Shown in pieces: positions 36,905 to 46,772 of a stretch of 64,000 bases of DNA. Source of the DNA: Aporhodopirellula sallentina SM41. Lineage in GTDB: Bacteria > Planctomycetota > Planctomycetia > Pirellulales > Pirellulaceae. Position 1 is the stretch's first letter, and each line of letters starts with the position of its first letter. The notes beneath the pieces are model-generated. The model searched no databases, had not been told where the DNA came from, and saw only the letters and a list, made by a program, of their open reading frames with translations. The stretch lies in NCBI RefSeq assembly GCF_000346505.1, contig NZ_ANOH01000263.1, positions 1 through 64,000 on the forward strand, written 5' to 3'. Both the position numbers and the translations under genes were made by a program.

Positions 36905-38194
36905 ATGACAATCGCCATCCAATTTGAAGGCGTATCAAAACGCTACCGAATTGGCCAAATCGGCACAGGCACGCTGTCCCACGACTTGCATCGCACACTC
37001 GCAAAGATGCTGGGCAAGCCAGACCCTTTCGCAAAAATTGGCCAAGAAAACACCACCTCGAACACACCGAATAATGAATACGTACTCGCCCTGCATGACA
37101 TATCAATCAACATAAACCAGGGTGAAGTTTTTGGCATCATTGGGCACAATGGCGCAGGAAAAAGCACTTTTCTCAAGTTGCTTTCCCAAATCACCGCTCC
37201 AACCTCTGGCGCTATTCGGTCGCGTGGTCGAATAGCGAGCCTCCTCGAAGTTGGAACAGGCTTTCACCCCGAACTCACCGGACGGGAGAACATCTACGTC
37301 AACGGTGCCGTACTCGGGATGAACCGAAAAGAGATCAGTGCAGAACTGGAGCGTATTGTGGAGTTCAGTGGCTGCAGCAAATACCTCGACACGCCTGTCA
37401 AACGATATAGCAGCGGCATGACAACACGCCTGGGCTTTGCAGTTGCGGCACATCTTCGCTGCGAGATCCTAATTATCGACGAAGTCCTCGCTGTTGGCGA
37501 TGCCGCCTTTCAAGATCGGTGCATCGGCAGAATCAACGAGATTACCTCAGGGGGACGAACGACGGTCCTGGTCAGTCACAACATGGCACTCATGAGGCGA
37601 CTGGCAAACAGATGCATGCTATTACAACAGGGCAAGTCCACATGCGTTGGAGCCACAGCAGATGTCATCTCGACATACCTACAGGGAAGCCAACACGGTG
37701 AAAGCCCAGGCTTCCGATCGCTGGCCTCACACCCAAATCGACTAGCTGGCATGAAACCACTGTTGCAAGCCGTGAAACTACACGACATCAGCGGTGAGCA
37801 AACATCCACGTTTATCCAGGGAACTCCGATCAAGATCGAGATAAACTACGACGCCAGCAAACACCCCGAACAGCTATCCGGAATTGGATTCATCGTTCAC
37901 AGCATCACCGGTGCGCGAGTAGGCGGCTTCAATTCATATATGGCAACTCAACCGCCTCATCAAATACCACAATCTGGCATCACAACGTTCACCGTCAATT
38001 CTCCAGCCCTGACGCCCGGCGTCTATCGCCTCACTATTTCGATAGGATCGCATCAATCGCGACTCATCGACAAAATTGAACCCGCGATCGATTTCCGGAT
38101 TGAACCTGATGACATTTACGCAACAGGATACCTGCTAACTGCAGAAGACGGCGTGGTCGCCTTCGAATGCGATTTTTCATCGACCGAAAGCTGA
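36905..38194 (+). CDS. wzt: Polysaccharide ABC exporter, ATPase with C-terminal glycan-binding domain (Wzt)
   Basis: 429 residues from the ATG at 36905; upstream in-frame codons overlap wzm. Walker A GHNGAGKST, ABC signature YSSGMTTRL, and Walker B EILIIDEVLAVGD are complete. A ~35-residue insertion (around TLAKMLGKPDPFAKI) precedes Walker A, as in Wzt proteins of the O9a type. The C-terminal ~150 residues (from about GMKPLLQAVKLHD) form the beta-sandwich Wzt C-domain that recognises the terminal modification of the glycan before export. It works with the Wzm subunit encoded upstream. Confidence 0.93.
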   Translation: MTIAIQFEGVSKRYRIGQIGTGTLSHDLHRTLAKMLGKPDPFAKIGQENTTSNTPNNEYVLALHDISININQGEVFGIIGHNGAGKSTFLKLLSQITAPTSGAIRSRGRIASLLEVGTGFHPELTGRENIYVNGAVLGMNRKEISAELERIVEFSGCSKYLDTPVKRYSSGMTTRLGFAVAAHLRCEILIIDEVLAVGDAAFQDRCIGRINEITSGGRTTVLVSHNMALMRRLANRCMLLQQGKSTCVGATADVISTYLQGSQHGESPGFRSLASHPNRLAGMKPLLQAVKLHDISGEQTSTFIQGTPIKIEINYDASKHPEQLSGIGFIVHSITGARVGGFNSYMATQPPHQIPQSGITTFTVNSPALTPGVYRLTISIGSHQSRLIDKIEPAIDFRIEPDDIYATGYLLTAEDGVVAFECDFSSTES

Positions 38195-38204
38195 ATAAGC
38201 AACC

Positions 38205-39434
38205 ATGCGAGTCTCAAGAGATACCCTAACCTATTGGCGTGGCAAGCTTGGAAGAATAGCAGGAGGCCCCTGCACTTGCAAAAAAAGCGAAGAAGAAACG
38301 AGAATTCTCGAAGAGACACTGTCTACCTACGCGGCGGGAACAAAAAGGTACGCGACTTTTGATTTCCCTCTATTCAAAGACAGTGTTTCAAAATTCGTAA
38401 AATCACTGAAACATACTGAACAGGCTTTTCTCTATTCTGCATCGTGCAACTCTCCAACGATGTACTCAAACGCGTTTGCTATCCTTACGCTAGCTGGCCT
38501 CGGTGTGGATCTGCAGCCAGCTTCCTCTAGATGGAAAGAGTCTCTCGATAAATACCAATGTGAAGAAGACGGACTTTTTCGCGATCCATGCATCAACAAC
38601 TCCTTATTTGAACAGAACGATTGGTGGGGCGCCAGACACTTTGCGCTTATCGCGACTGCCGCATACGATGCGATTGGCTCTACTCCCAAATACCCATTTC
38701 GTTTTGCAAACGCATTCACATCCGAAAGTGCAGTCTCGCAACTGATCCAGGACACAGACTGGTCGATGAATGGTGACGACGATAACAAACTAATGAACGT
38801 TGGCGGACTACTTCAATACTCTCGCGACCGACTACAAAACACCAACGCAAAAAACGCCGTCTCACTGCTACTGCAATTGCTCATTGATCGCATCAACCCA
38901 TCCACAGGACTTTGGGGTGAGGCAGATCTCGATGAACCGAGCGAGCGATCCCGCGCCGTGCAATTCGCCTACCATCTATACTGTCTTCTCATCTACGACA
39001 ACCAGAAACTCCCCTATCCAGAACCGCTAATAGACAGCGTACTCGCAACCCAAAATGAACTCGGGGGGTTCGCCCCCAGACGAAATTCAAGTGCCTGCGA
39101 AGACATCGACTCCGTCCATCTACTTGCAGCTGCAACGCGTCAAACGAACTACCGCTCCGACGAAATCAAAGACGCTCTAAGGCACTTCCTGTGCTGGGTC
39201 TTCGCGAACCAAAACACGGACGGCGGATTCGTATTCCGCAGGCAAGATGCGTTCGTCTATGGGCATCCCCAAATGAGCTCTCGAGCAAACGAATCCCATT
39301 TGTTTGCAACATGGTTCCGCTGCCTTTCAATCGCCCTAGCGTTCGAGGCTACTTCGCCCAAAACAAACCCTTTTCACCTGCACAAGTCACCTGGTTACTA
39401 CTGCGGATTCTCCGGCGGAGCACACGAATGCTAG
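38205..39434 (+). CDS. Cytoplasmic alpha/alpha-toroid protein of the polysaccharide cluster
   Basis: 409 residues without signal peptide. The fold resembles prenyltransferase/squalene-oxidase barrels: repeated W/GGF motifs (NELGGFAPRRNSS, NQNTDGGFVFRRQDAF, STGLWGEADLDE) within helix pairs. A Cys-rich N-terminal GGPCTCKKSEEE is unusual. The family function in polysaccharide clusters is not known to me. It begins 10 bp after wzt and its stop overlaps the start of the methyltransferase at 39428, so it is translationally coupled. Confidence 0.6.
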   Translation: MRVSRDTLTYWRGKLGRIAGGPCTCKKSEEETRILEETLSTYAAGTKRYATFDFPLFKDSVSKFVKSLKHTEQAFLYSASCNSPTMYSNAFAILTLAGLGVDLQPASSRWKESLDKYQCEEDGLFRDPCINNSLFEQNDWWGARHFALIATAAYDAIGSTPKYPFRFANAFTSESAVSQLIQDTDWSMNGDDDNKLMNVGGLLQYSRDRLQNTNAKNAVSLLLQLLIDRINPSTGLWGEADLDEPSERSRAVQFAYHLYCLLIYDNQKLPYPEPLIDSVLATQNELGGFAPRRNSSACEDIDSVHLLAAATRQTNYRSDEIKDALRHFLCWVFANQNTDGGFVFRRQDAFVYGHPQMSSRANESHLFATWFRCLSIALAFEATSPKTNPFHLHKSPGYYCGFSGGAHEC

Positions 39435-40024
39435 GAACGCTACTTCGACCCATTAGTTTGGCATCCAGAGGCCTTTGGAAAGCATCTAAAATTGAAACCC
39501 ATCTCACCGCAGATGAAAAAGAGATGCTCTTCCAACTAGCCCGCCAATCCAATGGGCGGGCAGTTGAAGTTGGTTCGTACCTGGGCGCTTCAAGCTGCTT
39601 CCTTGCCGCCGGACTCTCCGGAAAGCCTAACGCCACGCTGAGTTGCGTCGACACTTGGCAGAACGACGCAATGACAGAAGGTGCTCGTGACACCTACGCC
39701 GCGTTCTTAGCAAACACGAAACGTTACCAACAGACAATACGCGCGCTCCGCGGAACGAGCCAAGACGTCGCAAGATCGTACTCTGGTACCATCGACATTC
39801 TTTTCCTTGATGCTGACCACAGTTACGAAGGCGTCAAGGGTGATTGGGATGCCTGGTCGCCCCATCTTGCCGACAATGCAACAGTAGTCTTCCACGATTC
39901 CGGATGGGCTGAAGGTGTCAAAAGAGTGATTCAAGAAGACATTAAACCGATCTCCGAATTTGATGCCTGCCTTCCAAACATGCACTGGGCCACAGTTAAC
40001 GCGTGCACCAAAGGGGAGCGTTAG
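39428..40024 (+). CDS. Class I SAM-dependent methyltransferase (Methyltransf_24 type)
   Basis: 198 residues from ATG 39428, overlapping the upstream stop by 7 bp; upstream codons of the same frame overlap the previous gene out of frame. VEVGSYLGASSCFLAAGL is the SAM-binding motif I and IDILFLDADHSYEGVKGDWDAW is the conserved acidic motif IV, typical of the Methyltransf_24 group that methylates sugars or peptides in surface-glycan clusters. Ends with the last residues just before the glycosyltransferase ATG (TAG ATG). Function as a glycan O-methyltransferase is inferred from context. Confidence 0.8.
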   Translation: MLGTLLRPISLASRGLWKASKIETHLTADEKEMLFQLARQSNGRAVEVGSYLGASSCFLAAGLSGKPNATLSCVDTWQNDAMTEGARDTYAAFLANTKRYQQTIRALRGTSQDVARSYSGTIDILFLDADHSYEGVKGDWDAWSPHLADNATVVFHDSGWAEGVKRVIQEDIKPISEFDACLPNMHWATVNACTKGER

Positions 40025-41032
40025 ATGACCTTGGCCCCACAAATTTCCGTCATTATACCAACATCGAAACCTCTCACGAGCATTAGCCGAACGCTGGAAT
40101 CCATCTCTCGCTACGCCTCCGAGGGCCTCGAGGTGCTCGTAGTGCAAAATGGACTCAATGAAAATCCGAACCAAAGGGATTCATACACAACCAAACTTGC
40201 AGGTTTTGAGTTTCGTATAATCCAAGAAGAAGTGCCTGGACTTCTTGCCGGGCGCCATCGCGGCGTAAAGGAGAGCCAATTTGACATCCTTACCTTCATC
40301 GATGATGACGTGGAAGTTGACGAGCACTGGCTACAAGCAATATCGAACAACTTTCGCGACACCACTGTTGACCTAGTCGGAGGCCCAAGCAGTCCACTGT
40401 ACGAATCTCCCCCTCCCGACTGGCTTGAAAAATTCGTTTACCGCCACGAGAACACATGGCGGTGTTCATACCTAAGCCTTCTTGATTACGGAAACGAACG
40501 CAAAGAAATTGATCCGAGCCTGATTTGGGGCTTAAACTTTTCAATCCGCAGAAACACCCTACTCGCGCTAGGGGGCTTCCACCCCGATGGTGTACCATGG
40601 CGACTACGCCAGTTCCGAGGTAACGGTGAAGCCGCCGTCACAACAAAGGCCAAAGCAAGCAACAAAACCGCCATCTACGACCCGAATGTCTCGGTAGTTC
40701 ACATAGTCCCCAAGGACAGATTATCTATCGAGTACATTGAGAAGCGGTCATACCTTCAAGGGATCTCTGACTCATACTCGTTTCTGCGCAAAAAACACAA
40801 AGAACAATCCGTCACCAAGCCTGCAACAATTGTGACAAAGAGAGAGAGAGCAGTGCGACTCGCCAAGAAGCTATTGAAGTCTCCAGAGGCACCAGCCGAC
40901 ACAGCCCTCTTCAAAAGTCGCGTTGCTTATCAAAAAGGCTATCAATTCCACCAACGACAATTCCACTCGAACAAACTGGTACAGGATTGGGTTTTGCGTC
41001 CTGACTATTGGACATACTCTTACCCGAAATAA
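40025..41032 (+). CDS. Family 2 glycosyltransferase
   Basis: 335 residues of the GT-A fold. The N-terminal ISVIIPTSKP strand, the DDD motif at 93-95 (FIDDDVEVDEHW) that would hold the metal-bound nucleotide-sugar, and the acceptor-site GGFHPDGVPW / NGEAAV region all follow the family layout. No membrane helix is seen. It probably adds one sugar during synthesis of the exported glycan. It sits directly after the methyltransferase gene (stop and ATG almost touching) in the wzm-wzt cluster. Confidence 0.88.
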   Translation: MTLAPQISVIIPTSKPLTSISRTLESISRYASEGLEVLVVQNGLNENPNQRDSYTTKLAGFEFRIIQEEVPGLLAGRHRGVKESQFDILTFIDDDVEVDEHWLQAISNNFRDTTVDLVGGPSSPLYESPPPDWLEKFVYRHENTWRCSYLSLLDYGNERKEIDPSLIWGLNFSIRRNTLLALGGFHPDGVPWRLRQFRGNGEAAVTTKAKASNKTAIYDPNVSVVHIVPKDRLSIEYIEKRSYLQGISDSYSFLRKKHKEQSVTKPATIVTKRERAVRLAKKLLKSPEAPADTALFKSRVAYQKGYQFHQRQFHSNKLVQDWVLRPDYWTYSYPK

Positions 41033-41047
41033 TTCCGTTACGAAAAC

Positions 41048-41482
41048 ATGAGCATCGAACACGTCAAGCATCTTGACCAGACTATTGGGATCATCATCCG
41101 GTCAGAGTTCCATTCCGATGGGATTGAGTTCTTCACGCCGAGCATGTTTTCGCAACAACTCGGATATATGAATCGCCCCACCGGGTACAAAATTGATCCG
41201 CACGTACACAATCCGGTCCAACGTGAAGTCCTTTGGACACAAGAAGTCTTGCTTGTCAAATCAGGCAAAGTTCGAATCGACTTTTACACCGATGGACGCC
41301 ACTACCTCGAAAGCCGCATCGCTTCCACCGGAGACGTTGTCTTGCTGGCGGCCGGAGGACATGGCTTCGAAATGCTCGAACCCACCGAGATGATTGAAGT
41401 TAAACAGGGGCCTTACTCAGGTGATCAGGACAAAACCCGCTTCGATCCTGTTAGTGACGAAATGGTGAAGATTAATGACTGA
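41048..41482 (+). CDS. Cupin-fold protein of the glycan cluster
   Basis: 144-residue single-domain cupin. Metal-binding residues are likely PHVHNP plus the following Glu (EVLWTQEVLLVKSGKVRIDFY) and His in LLAAGGHGFEML. Similar small cupins occur beside glycosyltransferases and methyltransferases in O-antigen loci, where some are sugar isomerases or modification enzymes. The reaction is not identified. Its stop overlaps the start of the next methyltransferase gene (8 bp). Confidence 0.65.
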   Translation: MSIEHVKHLDQTIGIIIRSEFHSDGIEFFTPSMFSQQLGYMNRPTGYKIDPHVHNPVQREVLWTQEVLLVKSGKVRIDFYTDGRHYLESRIASTGDVVLLAAGGHGFEMLEPTEMIEVKQGPYSGDQDKTRFDPVSDEMVKIND

Positions 41483-42278
41483 GGCCTTCGACCTGTCTTC
41501 ACGCTACTATGACTTGCTATACCGTGACAAAGACTACGCTCAGGAAACCGAGTATCTTTGCAACCTGATAAAGCGCGATTGCGCTATCAAGAATGCCCCT
41601 GCGCCTTCCTCGCTTCTCGAACTAGGTTGCGGTACCGGCGGCCACGCGCTGTGGCTGACACAGCGTGGCTGCAATGTCGTGGGTGTCGACATGAGCGCAC
41701 GGATGCTTGAACGTGCAGAAAAACGCTTCGCAAGCAAGACAACCAAAAAGGTGGATCCTGTGGCAGGATTTTTTAAATCACATCTGGGAGACATCCGCTC
41801 TTTTCGTGTCAACCAAAAATTTGACGCAGTAGCGTCTTTGTTTCATGTAGCCAGCTACCAAGTATCCAACAGCGACGTTGCGAACTATTTCCAAACAGCT
41901 TCCATTCACTTGAAGCCCGGCGGCTTGTTTGTGTTTGATCTTTGGTACGGGCCAGCAGTCCTCACCCAGTTGCCGGCAACACGTGTCAAGCGTGTGTCGG
42001 ACGATCAAATCGATGTCGTCAGAATTGCAGAACCGAAGCTAATCGAACGCGAAAACAAGGTCGAAGTAAAATATACGATTTATGTTACTGACCGCAAATC
42101 GCAACACACTCAGCGACTGGAGGAGACCCACTCAATGCGATACTTCTTTGAGCCTGAATTAGACAACCTCGCTTCACAACATGGCTTAGAAATCGCGTCC
42201 CAAGAGGAATGGATGACTGGAGAAACACCGTCCAGGGCAACCTGGGGAGTCGTGTTCACCGCGAGGAAACGGGACTAG
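41475..42278 (+). CDS. Class I SAM-dependent methyltransferase
   Basis: 267 residues. LLELGCGTGGHALWLTQRG is motif I and VVGVDMSARMLERA motif II, followed by FDAVASLFHVASYQ (motif IV). The C-terminal part is a beta-strand-rich substrate region (SMRYFFEPELDNLASQHG). Probably modifies a sugar or nucleotide-sugar in the glycan pathway. Overlaps the cupin gene by 8 bp and is followed by a ~200-bp gap before the next gene. Confidence 0.88.
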   Translation: MTEAFDLSSRYYDLLYRDKDYAQETEYLCNLIKRDCAIKNAPAPSSLLELGCGTGGHALWLTQRGCNVVGVDMSARMLERAEKRFASKTTKKVDPVAGFFKSHLGDIRSFRVNQKFDAVASLFHVASYQVSNSDVANYFQTASIHLKPGGLFVFDLWYGPAVLTQLPATRVKRVSDDQIDVVRIAEPKLIERENKVEVKYTIYVTDRKSQHTQRLEETHSMRYFFEPELDNLASQHGLEIASQEEWMTGETPSRATWGVVFTARKRD

Positions 42279-42486
42279 CAGTCCGCCTCTTGCGAATCCC
42301 GCAACATGAACTCGGCGTGTTTCTGATACAAATTGCGATTCAATACACCGCAAGCTCAACCTTCAGCACAACCGTCCAATGACCTCGGTTAAACATACCG
42401 ACATGCCTCCACCCAACTAAAAAGCGACGAAGCTTGCTAGACCAACACCGCCAAAAAATTCGCCCGGTGCAACCACAGGTCGCCGA

Positions 42487-43287
42487 ATGAACCCTATAGA
42501 ACTTGCATTCCGAGTCACCCCAAGACCTGTCAAAGATTCAGCAAAAGCTCTTTTAGATGGAGCTCAACGGTGGTCGTTTTGGAGACAATTGCATCGAGCA
42601 TCGCCTCTGATTATCTACCAAATGGGGAAGGTAGGTTCTTCGTCAATTTACGAATCACTCAAACGACACTACGACGGACCGGTTTTTCACGCACACTCAT
42701 TGTCTCCACGAGTCGTCGAAAAAACTCATCGTTGGCTATATCAGTGGACTGTTGTCGAGAAACAGCCTGCTCGAGTTATTTCCCTTACCAGAGAACCGAT
42801 AAGCAGAAATATCTCCGAGTTCTTCCAAAACCTCGAGGTGTTTTTCGACGAATCGCCTGCAAACATACAACAATCACCAGAAGAACTTCAGAAAACATTT
42901 CTTGCCAAACATTGGCACGATTGGTCATTGAATTGGTTCGACACCGAAATCAACGCAAACTTTAACATTGATGTTTACGACAAAGCGTTCCCAGAAACAG
43001 GGACCTGCCAATACTCCCACCAGAACATTGAATTGCTGGTCTTGAGATCTGAACTTGATGACAAAGATAAAGTCACGGCAATATGTAATTTCTTGTCACT
43101 GGAGCGGTTCAAACTCGTAAACAAGAACATTGGTCAGCAGAAAGATTACTCACAAACTTACAAACTCTTCCTCGAGCGAGCACGCTTCCCTCGGGAATAC
43201 ATCGATATGATTTGCGAATCGAAGTATTTCCGACATTTTTATTCTGCGGAAGAGATTGCTGCGGCAAGAAAACGTTGGTCAGCTTGA
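42487..43287 (+). CDS. Sulfotransferase-like capsular polysaccharide protein
   Basis: 266 residues. IIYQMGKVGSSSIYESLKRH contains the PAPS-binding loop (GKVGSSS) and VISLTREPISRNISEFFQNL the second PAPS-binding motif (RxP-x-x-R-x-x-S). The remaining sequence fits a putative capsular polysaccharide synthesis protein of the sulfotransferase superfamily. Whether it transfers sulfate to the glycan is inferred. It is the last plus-strand gene of the cluster; a long hairpin (43344-43383) separates it from the convergent ABC operon. Confidence 0.75.
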   Translation: MNPIELAFRVTPRPVKDSAKALLDGAQRWSFWRQLHRASPLIIYQMGKVGSSSIYESLKRHYDGPVFHAHSLSPRVVEKTHRWLYQWTVVEKQPARVISLTREPISRNISEFFQNLEVFFDESPANIQQSPEELQKTFLAKHWHDWSLNWFDTEINANFNIDVYDKAFPETGTCQYSHQNIELLVLRSELDDKDKVTAICNFLSLERFKLVNKNIGQQKDYSQTYKLFLERARFPREYIDMICESKYFRHFYSAEEIAAARKRWSA

Positions 43288-43343
43288 TCGCGTCAAATCA
43301 ATTCATTTCAGCACTCTCGGGCAGATTCGAAGACCGAGGCAGA

Positions 43344-43383
43344 GGGTGTGGTCCTATTCCAACGTACTTATCCGACCACGCCC
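43344..43383. terminator. Hairpin between convergent units
   Basis: GGGTGTGGTC (43344-43353) pairs with GACCACGCCC (43374-43383), ten pairs with one GU, around a 20-nt loop. No T-run; it sits between the stops at 43287 (+) and 43387 (-). Confidence 0.45.
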
Positions 43384-43386
43384 AAC

Positions 43387-44325
43387 CTACATCCGGGTGC
43401 TGGTGCCTTTGGTGAGGGCCATGAAGGCGGATTCGAGGTCGAGTTCTTCTTCGGCAAAGCGGCGGAGGCCGATGCCGTTTTCGATGAGTAGTTTGGGGAG
43501 TTCGCTGTAGTCGTCGGTGTCGCTGTTGAGGATCACGCGGACGGCGTCGTCGCCGGGTTGGGTGGATTGGACGATCGGGTGGCCGGTAAAGAGATCCGCG
43601 ATCTTCTGCATCTGATCGCGTTGGCTCGGCTGGATAATCAACACGGTGTGCTCGCGGACCATTCGGATCACCTCGGTAACCTTTGCGTTCTGCTTCAGTT
43701 CACCACGATCGATAATGCCGACCTTGTTACAGACATCGGCAAGCTCCGGAAGAATATGGCTGCTAACGATCACGGTCTTGCCCATCTCGCCGAGTCGACG
43801 CAATAGGTTCCGCATCTCAATCCGGGCACGCGGATCGAGTCCCGACAATGGTTCGTCGAGCAACAGCACCTGTGGGTCGTGCAACAACGTCCGCGCCAAT
43901 CCGAGTCGCTGCGTTTGCCCGCGAGAGAGCGTATTGGCGAATGCATCGCGTTTGAAATCGAGGTCAACGATGTCGAGCATTTCGTTGACGCGTTTGCGCC
44001 GGTCTTCGCCGCCGATCCGGTATGCGGCGGCAAAGAACTCGAGGTACTCCACCACGGTCATGTCGTCATAGACACCAAAGAAGTCGGGCATGTAACCGAC
44101 CAACCGACGAATCTCTTTCGGCTGGGTGTGGACACTGTGATCGCAAACGTAAGCCTCGCCCCAACTCGGTTCGAGCAGCGTCGCGATAATCCGCATCGTC
44201 GTCGTTTTCCCGGCACCGTTCGGCCCGATGAACCCGAACAAATCGCCAGCTTCCAAATCCAAGTCGATCGATTTAATGGCAAAGGCGTCGCCATACTTCT
44301 TGGTCAAGTCAACGGTTTTAATCAC
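43387..44325 (-). CDS. ABC transporter ATPase (GldA-like)
   Basis: 312 residues. Walker A GPNGAGKTT, ABC signature LSRGQTQRLG, and Walker B VLLLDEPLSGLD are present. A C-terminal ~85-residue region (from NAKVTEVIRMV) is as in ATPases of ABC-2 type exporters such as GldA. It is the last gene of a minus-strand operon after MazG-like protein and the large membrane protein. The cognate permease is not obvious unless the preceding 777-residue protein is part of the complex; no separate ABC-2 permease is encoded. Confidence 0.88.
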   Translation of the reverse strand: MIKTVDLTKKYGDAFAIKSIDLDLEAGDLFGFIGPNGAGKTTTMRIIATLLEPSWGEAYVCDHSVHTQPKEIRRLVGYMPDFFGVYDDMTVVEYLEFFAAAYRIGGEDRRKRVNEMLDIVDLDFKRDAFANTLSRGQTQRLGLARTLLHDPQVLLLDEPLSGLDPRARIEMRNLLRRLGEMGKTVIVSSHILPELADVCNKVGIIDRGELKQNAKVTEVIRMVREHTVLIIQPSQRDQMQKIADLFTGHPIVQSTQPGDDAVRVILNSDTDDYSELPKLLIENGIGLRRFAEEELDLESAFMALTKGTSTRM

Positions 44326-44438
44326 GACGATTGCAAACTAGTAGAAGATAAGGAAGAAAGTAAACGACACCGCACGAAGACGAGCTGACCGACAACCCAT
44401 TACTCAGAACCAAACGACTCGCTATCACGACACAAACA

Positions 44439-46772
44439 TTACCGCCGAACCTGCTTCACAGGCAGGATTACCCGCACCCAAGTTTGGGTATCACCCTTCG
44501 GCACTGCTTCGGTGCTTGAAGACGCATCGCCGCCTTCACCGGAAACACCAACATCGAACGTCAACCACGGCTCTCGACAACGCCCCACCAACACACACTG
44601 TTCCTCGGTTAACAAATCCGTCATATCAAGATGCCCAAGGATCTGATTCTGTAGCCCGGTGTAATCAACGCCTCCGACGACTTCATGAAACATCAACATC
44701 TCGGCGAGTCGTTCGGGCTGGTCGCTTCGCGTTACATCCCACGCTTCGGTCTGCGAGGAACTCTCCAATGCCCGCTGGCGAGACAGTTGCCAACGAAAGT
44801 TCTTTTGCCGCAGTTGGTCAACATCCTTGACCGTCGCCCCAGCAGGAAAACGCGTCGGCAGCAGATAGACAATGTTTCGATAGATCAACATCGAATCGAG
44901 CAAGTCGACGTCGAGTGGATTGACGAGCCGCCCCTGCAATGAGTCCGAGGTGCGACGGCGTTCAATCGGCACCGCATCCACCGAAGTATCAAACTGCATC
45001 CGAGCGGCAATCGACTTGCTGCTCCGCGGAGCCAACTCGAGAGACTCGACGCGGCTAGTCAGTTGGAAATCCGTCTGCGTGGACGACTCTGAATCGCTGG
45101 CATTCGTTCCCACGACCGGCACGCGGAGCGGACTGCTCCAAGAGTCGATCTGGATGCCCCCCATCGACCGGCCCGGTGCGCCAAATGGGCTGATCACTTG
45201 GTACTGAACGTCTTTTGCGAGCTTGTTCAACGCGGGGCTTCGCTGAGCAGCAACGTTGACGGTCTGCGCGGGATGCGAATAAACGTAGGCCCAATGAAAC
45301 AACCTACCTCCCTGGTTGGACGCATCGATGTCGAGAAACTCAAACGCATTGGCCCGCAACAAACTGTCTGACGACGCATCCGCCTCAATACCCTCTGACG
45401 CCGCCTGCCCGCCCGATTCATCGACGGCATCCGAGCGCGGGCTCGCGGCGAACACCAGCGCGACCGACATGACGACGGCGACTACCGGAAACGTCGCCCA
45501 GCCGAGCAACGGATTACCGAGCACGCGTCGAACCAATAGATAGTCCAGCGGAGCGACCAACGCGATCAACGAGGCGATGATCAGAGCGATAATCGAGAAG
45601 CTAACATTTCGCTTGGTTGAAAACCGGTCCAGCGTCCGACGGACCTGCCCGGACAGATCCGAATAACCGCCCAAACGGAAACTGCTACCGGTTTCGGTGC
45701 GATCTTCCACGAGCAGGTCGCCTGTCAACTTGGTGATCAAATCAAGACGCTCGGGCCAATCGACAAACGGCGATGCATCCAAGTCAGCCGAAACGATCGT
45801 CACGCTCCCCATCCCGATCGTGTAACGTGCGGCCAAGGGCAACCCGATTCGGCGAGACGTACGGCCAGCGATCAACGTTTCCCCCACGCTCGACAAAGCA
45901 ATGCCACCGGCACCGATGGTCTTGGGCAGTCGCCATCCGTCGAATGCCTTCAGTCGAGTCTGGCTGTTCGCAAACGTTTCCAATCCGGACGGATCCATCC
46001 GAACAACCGACGACGAAACGACACTCTTTGGCAACAGTTCAGTCAACCAAGAAGACGCCTCGAATGTTTTTGGGGCCGATCCGCCGAGCGTTAAGAAGAG
46101 CTTGCCCCCGCCTCTGACCCAATCGTGGATCGCTGCACCTTGGGACGTCGACAATTCCTCGAGCACCTTCGCACCTGAACCGGTAACGACGATCAGGTCG
46201 ACGCCGGAAAAACCGAGAACGTGGTCAGGAACGCTTTCAGGCTGAACGACGGTTGTGACGGCGATCGACGCATCGCGATCGAGCAGCTCGTTTGCTCCGA
46301 TTGATTCGATGCCCATGGGATCACCGAAAACGACCACCCACGGCATCTCATCGGGGATCATCGCCGGACCTTCCGCGGGCGTGCCGGTTTCCGGGAAGCG
46401 AGTTTTCAACACCACTTCGCCGGCATCCGATTTCTCGTCAGACGTGCTCGAAACCGCGGAAGTGCGGATCGTTAGTGGCGCAGCCTCAGTGCCTGGAACG
46501 CAGTAGCCGAAAACTTGTTCGCCGTCGGCCCCGGCAAGGAAGCTCTGTTCATAGACGACAACTCCTCCGTCGCCGTCGGTCGTTTCCAGGACCGCGTTGT
46601 CGACCGGTTTGAATCGCACCGCAGTCCAACGGCCGGCGCGATAGTGGCCGTCGATCCCGACAAAGTCAGTCGCGGGAGCTTCGGCGGGCGGGTCTTGTGC
46701 GTTCACCTCGTTCGAGGCCGGCCCAACCGATGCCAGGAAGACCGCCGCGATCATCAACACAAATACTATCAC
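44439..46772 (-). CDS. Large exported or membrane protein paired with ABC ATPase
   Basis: 777 residues, start overlapping the stop of the MazG-like gene (ATGA). Signal-like N-terminus (MIVFVLMIAAVFLASVGP). The periplasmic N-terminal ~380 residues include a DJ-1/GATase-like segment with VVVFGDPMGIESIGANELL and DLIVVTGSGAKVLEELSTS. Two membrane helices (NVSFSIIALIIASLIALVAP, GWATFPVVAVVMSVALVFAA) occur at about residues 392-440, followed by a ~300-residue beta-rich region. It resembles the large GldG-type or DUF4350-like partners of ABC ATPases, but no name is certain. An ABC ATPase follows 113 bp downstream. Confidence 0.65.
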   Translation of the reverse strand: MIVFVLMIAAVFLASVGPASNEVNAQDPPAEAPATDFVGIDGHYRAGRWTAVRFKPVDNAVLETTDGDGGVVVYEQSFLAGADGEQVFGYCVPGTEAAPLTIRTSAVSSTSDEKSDAGEVVLKTRFPETGTPAEGPAMIPDEMPWVVVFGDPMGIESIGANELLDRDASIAVTTVVQPESVPDHVLGFSGVDLIVVTGSGAKVLEELSTSQGAAIHDWVRGGGKLFLTLGGSAPKTFEASSWLTELLPKSVVSSSVVRMDPSGLETFANSQTRLKAFDGWRLPKTIGAGGIALSSVGETLIAGRTSRRIGLPLAARYTIGMGSVTIVSADLDASPFVDWPERLDLITKLTGDLLVEDRTETGSSFRLGGYSDLSGQVRRTLDRFSTKRNVSFSIIALIIASLIALVAPLDYLLVRRVLGNPLLGWATFPVVAVVMSVALVFAASPRSDAVDESGGQAASEGIEADASSDSLLRANAFEFLDIDASNQGGRLFHWAYVYSHPAQTVNVAAQRSPALNKLAKDVQYQVISPFGAPGRSMGGIQIDSWSSPLRVPVVGTNASDSESSTQTDFQLTSRVESLELAPRSSKSIAARMQFDTSVDAVPIERRRTSDSLQGRLVNPLDVDLLDSMLIYRNIVYLLPTRFPAGATVKDVDQLRQKNFRWQLSRQRALESSSQTEAWDVTRSDQPERLAEMLMFHEVVGGVDYTGLQNQILGHLDMTDLLTEEQCVLVGRCREPWLTFDVGVSGEGGDASSSTEAVPKGDTQTWVRVILPVKQVRR

